DNA of 64,000 nucleotides, taken from contig CALIKV010000010.1 in NCBI GenBank assembly GCA_938017505.1, positions 1 to 64,000 of the forward strand. The letters run 5' to 3'. The translations under genes and the position numbers were made by a program. This document shows positions 15,576 to 24,162 of this stretch, one piece after another; the first letter of the stretch is position 1, and each line of letters starts with the position of its first letter. The DNA comes from an uncultured Sulfolobales archaeon. GTDB taxonomy: Archaea > Thermoproteota > Thermoprotei_A > Sulfolobales > NBVN01. A model generated the notes under the pieces. The model had not been told where the DNA came from and ran no database searches. It worked only from the letters and a program-made list of their open reading frames with translations.

Positions 15576-17666
15576 GTGAGGCACTCCTTATTATTGGTGT
15601 GCTTACTTACCCTGGCAGTGTTTTCACAGCTAGCGGCTCCTCAGACACGCTTGAGCGAGGCATACCTTAGTGTAGGGACGGCGTTTAATGTTGTCAGGAT
15701 CAGCGATCCCACGTACTGTCTCCCAGAGATGGTTAGGGGTGGCGAGTCCTTCAACGTCACTTTCATCTACTCTGGCACTAGCATTGAGGTTTCGTCGGTG
15801 AAGCTATATGGCGCGGGAAGCGAGTACTCTGTTATTAGATGGGCCGGCGTGTCTTCAGAGACCGGCACCCTGCTGATTAAAGCCCTTACACCTCCTGAGA
15901 TAGCTCCAGGACTCTACGCCATAGTGGCTGTAGTTAGAGTTGATAACGCCGAGTACGAGGTCGTGAGCCCCAGGAGTCTCTGGGTTGTTGATGAGTATCC
16001 CACATCCCTTAAGATAATGCATGTAAGCGACATACACATCGGGATCTCCATAGATAACTGGCGGGCTGCTGACAGGTATGAGAGGTATGCGATCGTGGCC
16101 AACGCGCTGGAGCCTGACGTGGTCTTCATCACGGGCGACATAGCTGATGTAGGTAGTGACATCAGCCTCTACAAGACCTTCATGGGCATCACGAACAAAT
16201 TCCTTCAACCGACCTTCTGCGTGCCTGGCAACCATGACTGGTCTCAGGTGAGTAGCTTAAGCGGCTTCTATAAGCTGTACGGCACGTACGTAGGTCCCCA
16301 ATACTGGGTTAGAGAGCTTGGGGACTTCGTAGTAATAGGGCTTGACACCGGCTACGGAGGCGTGCTGGATTCAGCACAGTTGCTTTGGCTTAACGACACT
16401 CTAAACACCTACGTGAACGCCGAGAAGAAGGTCTTGATAATGACGCATCATCCTCTCTTCACGGGCTTCGGGCCTTTGACAGGGGACTCATCAAATTATC
16501 AACCGCTAATAGGCTCTATGTATTCGAGTTGGAGGGAGAATTTAGACAAGGCACTCACCCTCCTCAAGATAGTGGATCGACACAGCAATGTCATAGCGTT
16601 CTTTTCGGGACACATACACACTGACGCGACTAGATTATATACGGGCAGGGTGTGGTTTATGACGACAACGACTGCTGACGGCGGCACCTCACAGTACAGG
16701 GGTTATAGGCTTTACCAAGTCTACGTGAACGGCACCGTGAGGGTTGTAAGCTACGGGGGAACCACGTACTCGGAGAACGCCTCATACCCTACTGATGGAC
16801 TTAACGTTAGGGTAATAACTAACAACAACTTGACCTTATACGCTAACTTAATAGATACAGGCACTTTATTGCCTTTTATTAAGGAAGATTTCCCGATATA
16901 CTTCTTCGTTAACAGATCTCTCAACATAGCCCAGTACAAGCTCTATGCAAGGTTTAACACCAGCTCCGTAGACTACGACCATACAGAGTACGGGGATTTA
17001 TGGCTTGCAGTGTCTCGTGTAAGCTTGCGGCCAAACACGAAACTATATCTAGTGCTTTCCTCATCCCCTGACGAAAGCCCGCCTTCAGTAAGGATCCAAT
17101 ACTACACACCAACCAAGCCTATCTCAGGCAAGAGCACTGTGACTGTATATATAACGGCTTCCGACGTCGGATGGGGGATCGATACCGTCAAGCTATTCTA
17201 CAGGATTCCCAATGAGACTAAGTGGAAGGAAGCAACGATTCAAGAGATCCAAGGAGGTTATATAGCCCAAATACCGCCCTTAACGACAGGCCAGGTTATT
17301 ATAAAGGCGATAGCTACCGACATAGCCGGTTATATGAGCGAGACTGTTGAGACAGTTATAAATTACGTGGAACCCGCTACCACGCCTGTCACTACGCCGA
17401 CAACCCCTGCAACAACTCCTACTACGTCAACCACTCCCGTAACTACCCCTACAACGCCAACGACGCCCACAACCCCAACAACCCCAACAACTCCCACAAC
17501 CCCTGCAACAACCCCCACAACTCCTGTAACCACTCCTACAACCCCTACCACATCACCGACGCTAACCACAGTCGCTCAACCACCACTAAGCACGGAGACA
17601 TTACTGGTTCTGGCGTTTACAGTGGTCGCTGTTTTAGCGCTTATCCTCCTCGTAAGGAGGAAGTAG
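15576..17666 (+). CDS. Secreted, stalk-anchored calcineurin-like metallophosphoesterase
   Basis: A cell-surface metal-dependent phosphoesterase of about 696 residues. It has a signal segment (LLLVCLLTLAVFSQLAA), a beta-sandwich region to about 140, then the catalytic domain with HVSDIHIG (Asp and His ligands near 152-154), ITGDIADVG, VPGNHDW, IMTHHPLF and FSGHIHTD: all five metallophosphoesterase blocks are present. Beta-rich domains follow, then a Thr/Pro stalk (about 600-665) and a C-terminal membrane helix ending in RRK. GTG 15576 is chosen because GAGGTG precedes it; GTG 15567 overlaps that signal. A TATA-like element sits at 15530-15541. Next to an importer with an AfuA-like binding protein, it may free phosphate or phosphate esters outside the cell. 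Confidence 0.88.
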   Translation: MRHSLLLVCLLTLAVFSQLAAPQTRLSEAYLSVGTAFNVVRISDPTYCLPEMVRGGESFNVTFIYSGTSIEVSSVKLYGAGSEYSVIRWAGVSSETGTLLIKALTPPEIAPGLYAIVAVVRVDNAEYEVVSPRSLWVVDEYPTSLKIMHVSDIHIGISIDNWRAADRYERYAIVANALEPDVVFITGDIADVGSDISLYKTFMGITNKFLQPTFCVPGNHDWSQVSSLSGFYKLYGTYVGPQYWVRELGDFVVIGLDTGYGGVLDSAQLLWLNDTLNTYVNAEKKVLIMTHHPLFTGFGPLTGDSSNYQPLIGSMYSSWRENLDKALTLLKIVDRHSNVIAFFSGHIHTDATRLYTGRVWFMTTTTADGGTSQYRGYRLYQVYVNGTVRVVSYGGTTYSENASYPTDGLNVRVITNNNLTLYANLIDTGTLLPFIKEDFPIYFFVNRSLNIAQYKLYARFNTSSVDYDHTEYGDLWLAVSRVSLRPNTKLYLVLSSSPDESPPSVRIQYYTPTKPISGKSTVTVYITASDVGWGIDTVKLFYRIPNETKWKEATIQEIQGGYIAQIPPLTTGQVIIKAIATDIAGYMSETVETVINYVEPATTPVTTPTTPATTPTTSTTPVTTPTTPTTPTTPTTPTTPTTPATTPTTPVTTPTTPTTSPTLTTVAQPPLSTETLLVLAFTVVAVLALILLVRRK
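17374..17567 (+). repeat. Thr/Pro-codon low-complexity tract (stalk of phosphoesterase)
   Basis: Tandem Thr-Thr-Pro codon units encoding a membrane-proximal stalk, opposite in orientation to the tract at 10524-10716. Both genes thus share the same surface-display design. Confidence 0.8.
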
Positions 17667-17996
17667 GGATGGGAGGGAGTTGTTTTCCCGTTAAACTAAC
17701 CTTAATAGAACTCATGAACTCCAGCTTCATCAGTTATCAACGATGTTAAATCCTTACCTTTCATCTTCCAGCGGCCTGTCCTCTAGAATGAATGACTCCA
17801 AGAAATCCGAAATAACTGAGTGAGGGGTTCAGCTCTTACGTTGGTTCATCGCCTCATTTCTCTTCTCCTGTGTTGGTCTTGAGATCCTCATCGGTCTTAG
17901 GGGCTTTCAGGGGCGTCCTAAGGCCCACATCTTGAGGTCGTGGTCGCTCTCGTGAGAGGATCTCATCGAGCAGCAAAAGGCGTTAAGCCTGAGGAC
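17667..17996. other. Gene-free stretch between convergent genes
   Basis: 330 bases between the ends of the phosphoesterase and the DUF998 gene. I see no convincing ORF, tRNA or strong hairpin. It contains isolated C- and D-box-like words on the minus strand that do not form a complete sRNA. Confidence 0.5.
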
Positions 17997-18596
17997 TTAG
18001 TCTTGCTTGGCATACCTATGACGAGTTATTTGAAGGTACGTCAGTACTGCCACGCCGATGTTGTAGAGAAATATGTTATAGAGTTCGAGGAGGGCTATTG
18101 AAGGCCACTTAACTATTATAGAGCCAAGTAAGCTGAGGACGAAGATAAGAACCAGTAAGAAGCCGTATTTCGGCACGCCCTCGACAATCAGGGACACGCC
18201 GGCTAAGAACATGGTCACAGTCATTAAAACGAAGAACTCGTAGGAGACGAAACCGTGTGGACTTGTTCCTTCGGGGAACACGCCTATCAGCAGTAAGTGA
18301 AACACAGCAACTAGGAACACTCCAACGGTCATGTGACCTATTCTAGAGTTGAAGAACGCTAAAAGGCATGGTAAATAAGTAAGGGAGATCAAAGCCGCTA
18401 ACACTAAACCCGTGTTAAAGATATACGCAGTGTCTAGACCAACCCTGCCTAAATCGCTCAGGGCATTCCTAAATAAACTGAACCAGGGATTAACCGAGAC
18501 GGACCAGGCTATGAAGATATAAGAGACCGCGAATGAAAGCAACCCGCCATAGCATGTATACTTAGTCACGGAGCACTTACAGCAATCAACCAACAC
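17997..18596 (-). CDS. DUF998 family membrane protein
   Basis: A polytopic membrane protein of about 199 residues with six predicted helices. The family signature is visible in the segment NPWFSLFRNALSDLGR after the first helix, followed by YIFNTGLVLAALISLTYL and GVFPEGTSPHGFVSYEFF. DUF998 proteins are of unknown function. The frame is open up to 18680, but a TATA element at 18621-18632 predicts transcription from about 18600, so GTG 18596 is the likeliest start of a leaderless message. It is divergent from the molybdopterin cluster. Confidence 0.7.
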   Translation of the reverse strand: MLVDCCKCSVTKYTCYGGLLSFAVSYIFIAWSVSVNPWFSLFRNALSDLGRVGLDTAYIFNTGLVLAALISLTYLPCLLAFFNSRIGHMTVGVFLVAVFHLLLIGVFPEGTSPHGFVSYEFFVLMTVTMFLAGVSLIVEGVPKYGFLLVLIFVLSLLGSIIVKWPSIALLELYNIFLYNIGVAVLTYLQITRHRYAKQD

Positions 18597-18620
18597 GCCA
18601 CACCAAATAATATCACGATC

Positions 18621-18632
18621 CCTAATATAAGA
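18621..18632 (-). promoter_or_regulatory. TATA box of the DUF998 gene
   Basis: CTCTTATATTAG on the minus strand is a good archaeal TATA element about 26 bases upstream of GTG 18596, pointing to a leaderless transcript. Confidence 0.5.
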
Positions 18633-18704
18633 GTGACCATGTATGACCTCCGACGACTTTAATAAGGATTCTTGCGTCAACTTACACGGTGGTACGGGAC
18701 GATT

Positions 18705-19715
18705 ATGAGGGTCGTGAGGGCTGAGGAAGCTGTCGGCAAGGCGTTGGCCTGTGACGTCTCAATGATTGACGAGTCTTTTAAGGGGGCCATCCTTAAACAC
18801 GGACATGTCTTGAGCGCCTCAGACATCGAGGTCCTCAAGAGGACTGGGCATGGCTACGTGTACGTGTACGACGAGCCTGAGCACTCCTCAAGTGAGTTGC
18901 ATGAGGTACAGGCGGTCTTAGAGCTGGGTAAGTACGTCTCAGGTGAGGGCGTTGTAGTTACTGAGGGTGAGGAGGGTAAGGCAATACTTAAGTCCTCAGT
19001 TAACGGCCTACTTAAAGTGAACGGCGAGGGTTTAAGAAAGATAAACTCTACCGGGGTTTACGTCGTCACCACTAAACGAGGAGGCAGCGCTGTCAAAGAA
19101 GGAGGCATAGTTGGCATCGTAGATCTAATACCAGCAACAATACCGGGAGATTACCTAGAGAACTTGAAAGACGAGTTAAAGGATCACTTACCTGTTGTAG
19201 AGGTTAAGCCGTTCAGGAGGCTGAGGATAGGGATCATCATAACCGGCACAGAGGTCTTTGAGGGTCTAGTCGAGGATAAGGCGCTTCCAGTCGTCGAGGA
19301 GAAAGTGCGTGAGTACGGGGGTTTAGTGGGAGATGTCGTTAAGGTCCCAGACGATTCAGACTTGATTAAAGAAGCCTCAGTAAGGCTACTAGATCGTAAC
19401 GAAGCCTTAATATTGACTGGAGGCATGAGTGTGGATCCAACGGATCTAACACCTAAATCAATAGCTGAGGTGGCAGAGGACATCGTCATGTACGGGATAC
19501 CTGTTAAGCCGAACACCATGAGTATGGTGGCGTACGCTCGAGGGAAGGCTTTAATAGGGGTTTCTTCGTCCATAATATACTTTAGGAAATGGAATATCCT
19601 CGACGTCCTACTGCCTTGGATTATGGCCGGCGAAAGGATTAACAGGGAATACTTAATCAGCTTAGGCGAGGGTGGGTTAAGCGACCAGTTCATTAAGGAT
19701 AGAGGATGGTGCTGA
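18705..19715 (+). CDS. MoeA-like molybdopterin-binding protein
   Basis: A 336-residue protein whose C-terminal half is a MoaB/Mog-type molybdopterin-binding domain: LRIGIIITGTEVFEG near 191-205, then NEALILTGGMSVDPTDLTPKSIAE near 246-269 with the GGMSxxxxD pterin/adenylate site. The N-terminal half is a separate beta-rich domain and lacks the long MoeA domains I and II. Such short MoeA relatives occur in archaea and clostridia; the exact step (adenylation or metal insertion) is unknown. ATG 18705 is chosen over the TTG at 18672 because a TATA element near 18655-18664 predicts a start around 18690. It is translationally coupled to moaA (TGATG). Confidence 0.8.
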   Translation: MRVVRAEEAVGKALACDVSMIDESFKGAILKHGHVLSASDIEVLKRTGHGYVYVYDEPEHSSSELHEVQAVLELGKYVSGEGVVVTEGEEGKAILKSSVNGLLKVNGEGLRKINSTGVYVVTTKRGGSAVKEGGIVGIVDLIPATIPGDYLENLKDELKDHLPVVEVKPFRRLRIGIIITGTEVFEGLVEDKALPVVEEKVREYGGLVGDVVKVPDDSDLIKEASVRLLDRNEALILTGGMSVDPTDLTPKSIAEVAEDIVMYGIPVKPNTMSMVAYARGKALIGVSSSIIYFRKWNILDVLLPWIMAGERINREYLISLGEGGLSDQFIKDRGWC

Positions 19716-20626
19716 TGAACGCGTCGAGACTCGTAGATAGGCACGGGAGGATAGTGGATAGATTTAGGATAAGCGTCACGCAAAGGTGTAACCATGCTTG
19801 TATTTTCTGCCATAGAGAAGGGGTGCAGAGACCTGAGGAGGAATCCCTGAACCCCGAGGATTACGGGTTCCTGGCCAGGGTAGCGGGTAAGCTCGGGGTG
19901 AAGAAACACAAACTCACCGGAGGTGAGCCTCTGATAAGAGAGGACATAGTTGACATAGTTCGAGAGTTAAGGAGCGCGTCGGACGAAGTAACTCTCTCGA
20001 CTAACGGATCGCTTCTCAAGCTTAAGGCTCGTGCACTTCTAGACGCAGGTCTCGATAGAGCCAACGTTAGTCTTCACTCCTTCAGGGAGGACGTGTTCAG
20101 GTACGTGACTAAAGCCCCTTTAAAACCGGCGCTAGAAGGACTTGAAGAAGCCCTTCACGTCGGCCTTAAGGTCAAGATAAACTTCGTTGTCATGAGGGCT
20201 AACCTGAGTGAAGTTAGCGATGTTCTTGATTACGCGTTATCGAAGGAAGTTCCCATTAACCTCATCGAGTTGATACCTGTGGGGGTTCCCGCACCTGTTT
20301 ACTTGAAGGAACACGTGGACCTCAAGGAGGTGGAGAGTCTCGTTGAGCGTAGAGCCGTAGCTAAGTACTTGAAGGACTTCCAAAATAGGCCCACGTACGT
20401 GTTAAGCAATGGTACAGAGGTGACTCTGATTAGGGGGTATGGCAACCCCTATCTATGTGCTGGATGCACTCGCTTAAGGTTGACGCCAAGCGGTAAATTC
20501 AAGGTGTGCATTTACAGAGAGGATTTATATATTGACGCCAGTGAAGCCATAAAGAATAGGGATGAGACCTTGCTAGGCGAGGTGTTAAGGAAGGTAACTT
20601 CGTTAAGAGAGCCTTACTTCGTTTAA
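19715..20626 (+). CDS. moaA: GTP 3',8-cyclase MoaA
   Basis: Radical SAM enzyme of the first step of molybdopterin/tungstopterin synthesis, converting GTP to 3',8-cyclo-7,8-dihydro-GTP. The SAM-binding cluster is Cys25, Cys29 and Cys32 (CNHACIFC). The second, GTP-binding cluster is the C-terminal set in LCAGCTRLRLTPSGKFKVCI. LTGGEPL and a conserved basic tail region are present, although the usual GG terminus is absent. Length of 303 residues fits archaeal MoaA. ATG 19715 overlaps the preceding stop as TGATG; the in-frame ATG at 19706 lies directly on GAGG without spacing. Confidence 0.94.
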   Translation: MNASRLVDRHGRIVDRFRISVTQRCNHACIFCHREGVQRPEEESLNPEDYGFLARVAGKLGVKKHKLTGGEPLIREDIVDIVRELRSASDEVTLSTNGSLLKLKARALLDAGLDRANVSLHSFREDVFRYVTKAPLKPALEGLEEALHVGLKVKINFVVMRANLSEVSDVLDYALSKEVPINLIELIPVGVPAPVYLKEHVDLKEVESLVERRAVAKYLKDFQNRPTYVLSNGTEVTLIRGYGNPYLCAGCTRLRLTPSGKFKVCIYREDLYIDASEAIKNRDETLLGEVLRKVTSLREPYFV

Positions 20627-20637
20627 GGGGTGGTTTA

Positions 20638-21081
20638 ATGGACGTGAAAATGGTTGACGTGACGGTTAAACCTGAAGTGTCTAGAGAGGCAGTTGCTGAG
20701 GGCTTCATTAAACTCAGGAAAGAGACGTTAGCGCTTGTTAAGAAGGGGCTTGTAGAGAAGGGGGACGTATTAACGACCTCAACTATAGCCGCAATACAGG
20801 CGGTCAAGAAGACTTCCGAATTGCTCCCTCTAACCCATAACATACCTATAACACACGTGTCAACCTCCTACGAAGTGCTTGAAGAAGGCATCAAAGTAAC
20901 AGTGGTCGTGAAGACTACGGCCAGGACAGGCGTTGAGATGGAAGCGCTCACTGGTGTAGCCTTAGCGCTCCTTAATATATGGGATATGGTGAAGAAATAC
21001 GAGAAGGATGAGAAAGGCCAATATCCGGAAACCGTGATAAGTGAAATCCGAGTTGTACGGAAATCTAAGGAGGAAGCTTAG
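20638..21081 (+). CDS. moaC: Cyclic pyranopterin monophosphate synthase MoaC
   Basis: Converts the MoaA product to cyclic pyranopterin monophosphate. Family motifs are the N-terminal KMVDVTVKPEVSREAVAEG, LLPLTHNIPITHVS (standing for the usual LIPLCHP) and TTARTGVEMEALTGVALALLNIWDMVK, with Glu and Thr residues of the active site. Length 147 is normal. GGGGTGG just before ATG 20638 is the ribosome site. It is the last gene of the moeA-like, moaA, moaC operon and converges on moaE with nine bases between. Confidence 0.94.
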   Translation: MDVKMVDVTVKPEVSREAVAEGFIKLRKETLALVKKGLVEKGDVLTTSTIAAIQAVKKTSELLPLTHNIPITHVSTSYEVLEEGIKVTVVVKTTARTGVEMEALTGVALALLNIWDMVKKYEKDEKGQYPETVISEIRVVRKSKEEA

Positions 21082-21090
21082 GAAATGCGT

Positions 21091-21546
21091 TTAAGTCCTC
21101 CCTCTAGGAATTCTGCGTCCATCACCCAAAACCCAGTACTCCCCGTCACCCCTAACCTCAAGCTTTGAGATAGGGACCTCGTGTTTGACCCTCTCAAGTA
21201 TGTATTCCGCGGCTCTAAACGCTTCACCCCTGCTCACAGAAGTTACTAATATGTAGATCGTTGGATCTCCAGGGCCCAATGCCCCGATTCTATGTATTAT
21301 GACCACGTCCCTGATACTGAATTCCTTGGCGGCGCCCTCGCCTATCTCACGCATCTTACTTGAAGCGAAGCTTTCGTAAGCCTCGTAGATCAGCTCGGAG
21401 ACTTCCTCCTTATCAACGACGCCTTTAACGAATCCCATAAACATCACTAAAGCGCCGCACCCCTCCATCGACGACTCCCTGAGAAGCCTGCTCAGGTAAT
21501 CCTCAATTTTAACGCGTTCCCTGGTTATTAGGGTCTCGATGACCAC
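21091..21546 (-). CDS. moaE: Molybdopterin synthase large subunit MoaE
   Basis: Catalytic subunit of molybdopterin synthase, moving sulfur from MoaD thiocarboxylate to precursor Z. Family features are CGALVMFMGFVKG (near 30-42), LIYEAYESFASSKMREI, VVIIHRIGALGPGDPTIYI and the active-site Lys in ISKLEV near 129-134. It lies two bases after moaD on the same strand, so the two subunits are made together. Confidence 0.94.
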   Translation of the reverse strand: MVIETLITRERVKIEDYLSRLLRESSMEGCGALVMFMGFVKGVVDKEEVSELIYEAYESFASSKMREIGEGAAKEFSIRDVVIIHRIGALGPGDPTIYILVTSVSRGEAFRAAEYILERVKHEVPISKLEVRGDGEYWVLGDGRRIPRGRT

Positions 21547-21548
21547 GC

Positions 21549-21809
21549 CTACCCCCCAGCCGCGGGTGGCAATAACGTGATCTCGTCGCTGTCCTTAACT
21601 AAGTAGTCATTACTAACCACCCTGTCGTTAACCAGGACGATTACATTCACATCAGCCTTCTTAACCATCCTCAAGAACTCATCAAACCAGCTGATCTTCT
21701 TGGGTAGAATGTCGAGCAACTCACCAACACTGACAGGGCTTGGCAGCTCTACGTTAACTGACTCAACCCCTGCGAAGTCCTTAAGCATGCCGAAAAACTT
21801 AATCCTCAT
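21549..21809 (-). CDS. moaD: Molybdopterin synthase sulfur carrier MoaD
   Basis: An 86-residue beta-grasp sulfur carrier ending in LLPPAAGG, whose C-terminal glycine becomes the thiocarboxylate. It starts at ATG 21809 after GGTGATGGG and is followed directly by moaE. This is the second MoaD in the window. Given its partner, this copy serves molybdopterin synthase, while the one at 1275 accompanies AOR. Confidence 0.94.
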   Translation of the reverse strand: MRIKFFGMLKDFAGVESVNVELPSPVSVGELLDILPKKISWFDEFLRMVKKADVNVIVLVNDRVVSNDYLVKDSDEITLLPPAAGG

Positions 21810-21877
21810 CCCATCACCTACTATACTATGATTGTCTTCTCTTATAGTTCTTATCGTTGCCTTAAAGATAATATGTT

Positions 21878-21896
21878 TATTATTGTGTTAATAATA
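21878..21896 (+). promoter_or_regulatory. Palindrome at the ECF transporter promoter, candidate ThiR operator
   Basis: TATTATT, five bases (GTGTT), then AATAATA: a perfect 7-base inverted repeat. It sits between a TATA-like element (near 21866-21877) and ATG 21917, where a bound repressor would block transcription. The regulator ThiR is encoded at the end of the same gene cluster, so a thiamine-responsive site is a reasonable inference. Confidence 0.45.
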
Positions 21897-21916
21897 TAGT
21901 TATAACGGGAAGGGGG

Positions 21917-23356
21917 ATGATCGAGGCAACGGTGAACGCAGCCGGCTATAGAATGAATGAGGAGATTATTAAGGGCATTGATTTCAGAGGCTTGGACGGG
22001 GAGCTTATTCTAGTAGGGGGTTCGTCAGGTTCCGGGAAGACCACGTTGTTGCTCACGGTCTCAGGAGTCCTCACGTCCCTGTTGGGCGGGTGGGTCGATG
22101 GCGTTGTTACGGTTAACGGCGTCAACACTGTTAAGATGCCTGAGAATGCCGTGACCACTAAGTTAGTGGGTTTAGTCCTGCAGGATCCTGAGAAACAGGT
22201 TTTAATGCCGACCCCCTTAGACGAGGTTCTATTCACGTTAGAGAACTTAGGGTATGAGGAGAAGGACGCTGTGAAGACTGCCGTGAGCGTTCTAGGGAGG
22301 TTCGGCTTAACTGGTAAGGAGTTGACGCATGTTGAGAGCTTATCAGGCGGTGAGAAGAGAAGGTTGACGCTGGCCTCAGCAACTCCTCATAACCCCTACT
22401 TAGTAATGCTCGATGAGCCAACTGCTTCTATAGATCCTTGGGGTGTAAGGGAGGTGAGGAGATACGTTGCGGAGTTGATTAAGGAAGGCCACGTCGTTCT
22501 GATAGTTGAGCACAAGATCAAGTACTTCATAGACTTAGCAGAGAAATTCATCCTAATAGACTCTGGGAGGAAAGTAGCGGAGTTCTCCGGCGATGAGCTT
22601 CGCTCTAGAGATTTGCTACGGGGACTCAGGCACTCCGGCGTCGACGTGGAGCCTGTTCACGAACCTGCTGAGAAGACGTATGGAGGGAGGAGGGCTCGTG
22701 ACGGTGTTGTCCTTAGGGTTGATAGTCTGGAGTGCTGGTATGAGGAGGGGAGACCCATCATGAGGGGGATATCGTTTGAGCTGATGAGGGGTGAGATCCT
22801 GGCTTTAGTAGGTCCGAACGGTTCAGGAAAAACAACGCTTCTGAAATCCATAGCGGGCTTTCATAAAAAATGCTCTGGCGAGGTAAGAGTGGCAACCGAT
22901 AAGAGGGCGTTCTACGTACATCAAACACCGGACTACATGTTCCTGGAGAACACTCTCGCGAAGGAATTAAGACACGTAGCTCTGAGAACAGGGGTTTCAG
23001 TTGAGGTATTGAGCGAGAGGCTGCCCTTCTTCACGCTGAAGAAAGAACTCCCACCCTATAGACTGAGCCTGGGTCAACGTAGGTGGCTAACTCTCGCCAT
23101 TGCCTGGGCCTATAGTCCTGAGCTGATTTTACTGGATGAACCAACCGCGGGGTTGGATCTACACTTACTCAAAGACTTGTTTAGCTTCATAAAGACCGTG
23201 AGCGAGAGGGGGACCTCCTTCATAATATCGACTCACGACCCCAGAGTCCTCTCAGAGCTAGCGGACAGAGCAATCCTCCTGGAAGAGGGTAAAGCCAGAG
23301 AGGTAGATCCGTTTAAAGCGGCCTTGATGCTCGAGAGCATAGCAGGTGTTTACTGA
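21917..23356 (+). CDS. ykoD: ECF transporter double ATPase (YkoD type)
   Basis: Two ABC ATPase domains in one 479-residue chain, the energising module of an ECF vitamin transporter. Domain 1 has GGSSGSGKTT near 34-43, LSGGEKRRLTLA and LVMLDEPTASID. Domain 2 has GPNGSGKTT near 298-306, LSLGQRRWLTLA and LILLDEPTAGLD. Fusion of the two EcfA domains is the YkoD arrangement of the hydroxymethylpyrimidine/thiamine transporter YkoEDC. It overlaps ykoC by TGATG. GGAAGGGGG before ATG 21917 is the ribosome site. Confidence 0.88.
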   Translation: MIEATVNAAGYRMNEEIIKGIDFRGLDGELILVGGSSGSGKTTLLLTVSGVLTSLLGGWVDGVVTVNGVNTVKMPENAVTTKLVGLVLQDPEKQVLMPTPLDEVLFTLENLGYEEKDAVKTAVSVLGRFGLTGKELTHVESLSGGEKRRLTLASATPHNPYLVMLDEPTASIDPWGVREVRRYVAELIKEGHVVLIVEHKIKYFIDLAEKFILIDSGRKVAEFSGDELRSRDLLRGLRHSGVDVEPVHEPAEKTYGGRRARDGVVLRVDSLECWYEEGRPIMRGISFELMRGEILALVGPNGSGKTTLLKSIAGFHKKCSGEVRVATDKRAFYVHQTPDYMFLENTLAKELRHVALRTGVSVEVLSERLPFFTLKKELPPYRLSLGQRRWLTLAIAWAYSPELILLDEPTAGLDLHLLKDLFSFIKTVSERGTSFIISTHDPRVLSELADRAILLEEGKAREVDPFKAALMLESIAGVY

Positions 23357-24072
23357 TGCTCCTTAAGTATAGGGAGTCATCGCTGTTCATATACGCTCTA
23401 GGGGTCTCAGTTATAGCTTTTGTAAGCAACTCGGTGGGGGCTCTGCTAATTCCCTCGTTAATTAACGGGGCTTTAGGCCTAATGTTAGGCAGTAAGAGAT
23501 TACCTATGAAGCTACTCTTAACACTTCTAGTCTTCAGTACATGGGGGGCATTCCTCAACGGGCTTTATTTCCACAACACCGGTGAAATAGTGGTATCAAC
23601 TCGCGTACTCACTATTAGAAGTGGCGCTATAGAGTCTTTCCTCACTGTTAACCTTAGGTTCTTTTTAATAGTGGGAGCTACGCTAACCATGTTAGGCCTA
23701 GTAAATATTAGGGATTTAATAAAATCGCTAGAGAGGGACTTAAGAATGCCATCGGGCTTGGCATTCTCCATAGCCTACGCGTTCAGGCTATTCCCTTTAT
23801 TAAGTAGGGACTTGAGCGAGGTCCTCATAGCTAGGAGAGAGCGAAGGGTAGGCACTAATGTAATAAACCCTAAGAACCTAAGAAGCGTTTTACTACCTAT
23901 ACTCAACCTAAGCTATGAAAGAGCTGTGTGGGGAGGCATCTCAGCAGAACTCAGAGGCCTTAGCTTCAGGAAGAGCCTTAAAGGAAGGCCATTAGGACCT
24001 GGTGATCTAATTATAATGTTGGCGCTGACTGTTCAATGGCTGATTTCCTACTTAGTGCCTCTCCTAGTCTGA
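23356..24072 (+). CDS. ykoC: ECF transporter transmembrane T component (YkoC type)
   Basis: A 238-residue EcfT/CbiQ-family protein with about five membrane helices. The cytoplasmic coupling region between helices shows ARRERRVGTN and then SAELRGLSFRKS, the two charged signatures that contact the ATPase. It couples the ATPase to the substrate-specific subunit encoded downstream. Translation is coupled to the ATPase gene (TGATG). Confidence 0.87.
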   Translation: MLLKYRESSLFIYALGVSVIAFVSNSVGALLIPSLINGALGLMLGSKRLPMKLLLTLLVFSTWGAFLNGLYFHNTGEIVVSTRVLTIRSGAIESFLTVNLRFFLIVGATLTMLGLVNIRDLIKSLERDLRMPSGLAFSIAYAFRLFPLLSRDLSEVLIARRERRVGTNVINPKNLRSVLLPILNLSYERAVWGGISAELRGLSFRKSLKGRPLGPGDLIIMLALTVQWLISYLVPLLV

Positions 24073-24137
24073 AATCTATAATAAACGGCTCGGGTACGCT
24101 GCAAAATAACCTGTTAATCAATGTTTTTATTCCTCTG

Positions 24138-24148
24138 TTATATATATC
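24138..24148 (+). promoter_or_regulatory. Internal promoter before the S component
   Basis: GTTATATATAT is a strong TATA-like element that would start transcription near 24168, at the beginning of the S-component gene. It implies separate or extra expression of the substrate-binding subunit. Confidence 0.5.
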
Positions 24149-24162
24149 TATGGGGATGGGTC

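Noticed and set aside
17363-17569. Val/Gly repeat frame on the minus strand
   Set aside because: Antisense of the phosphoesterase stalk.
17667-17996. C/D-like words on the minus strand (GCGATGA, then CTGA 13 bases on)
   Set aside because: Only half of the box set is present; no second pair or promoter in position.
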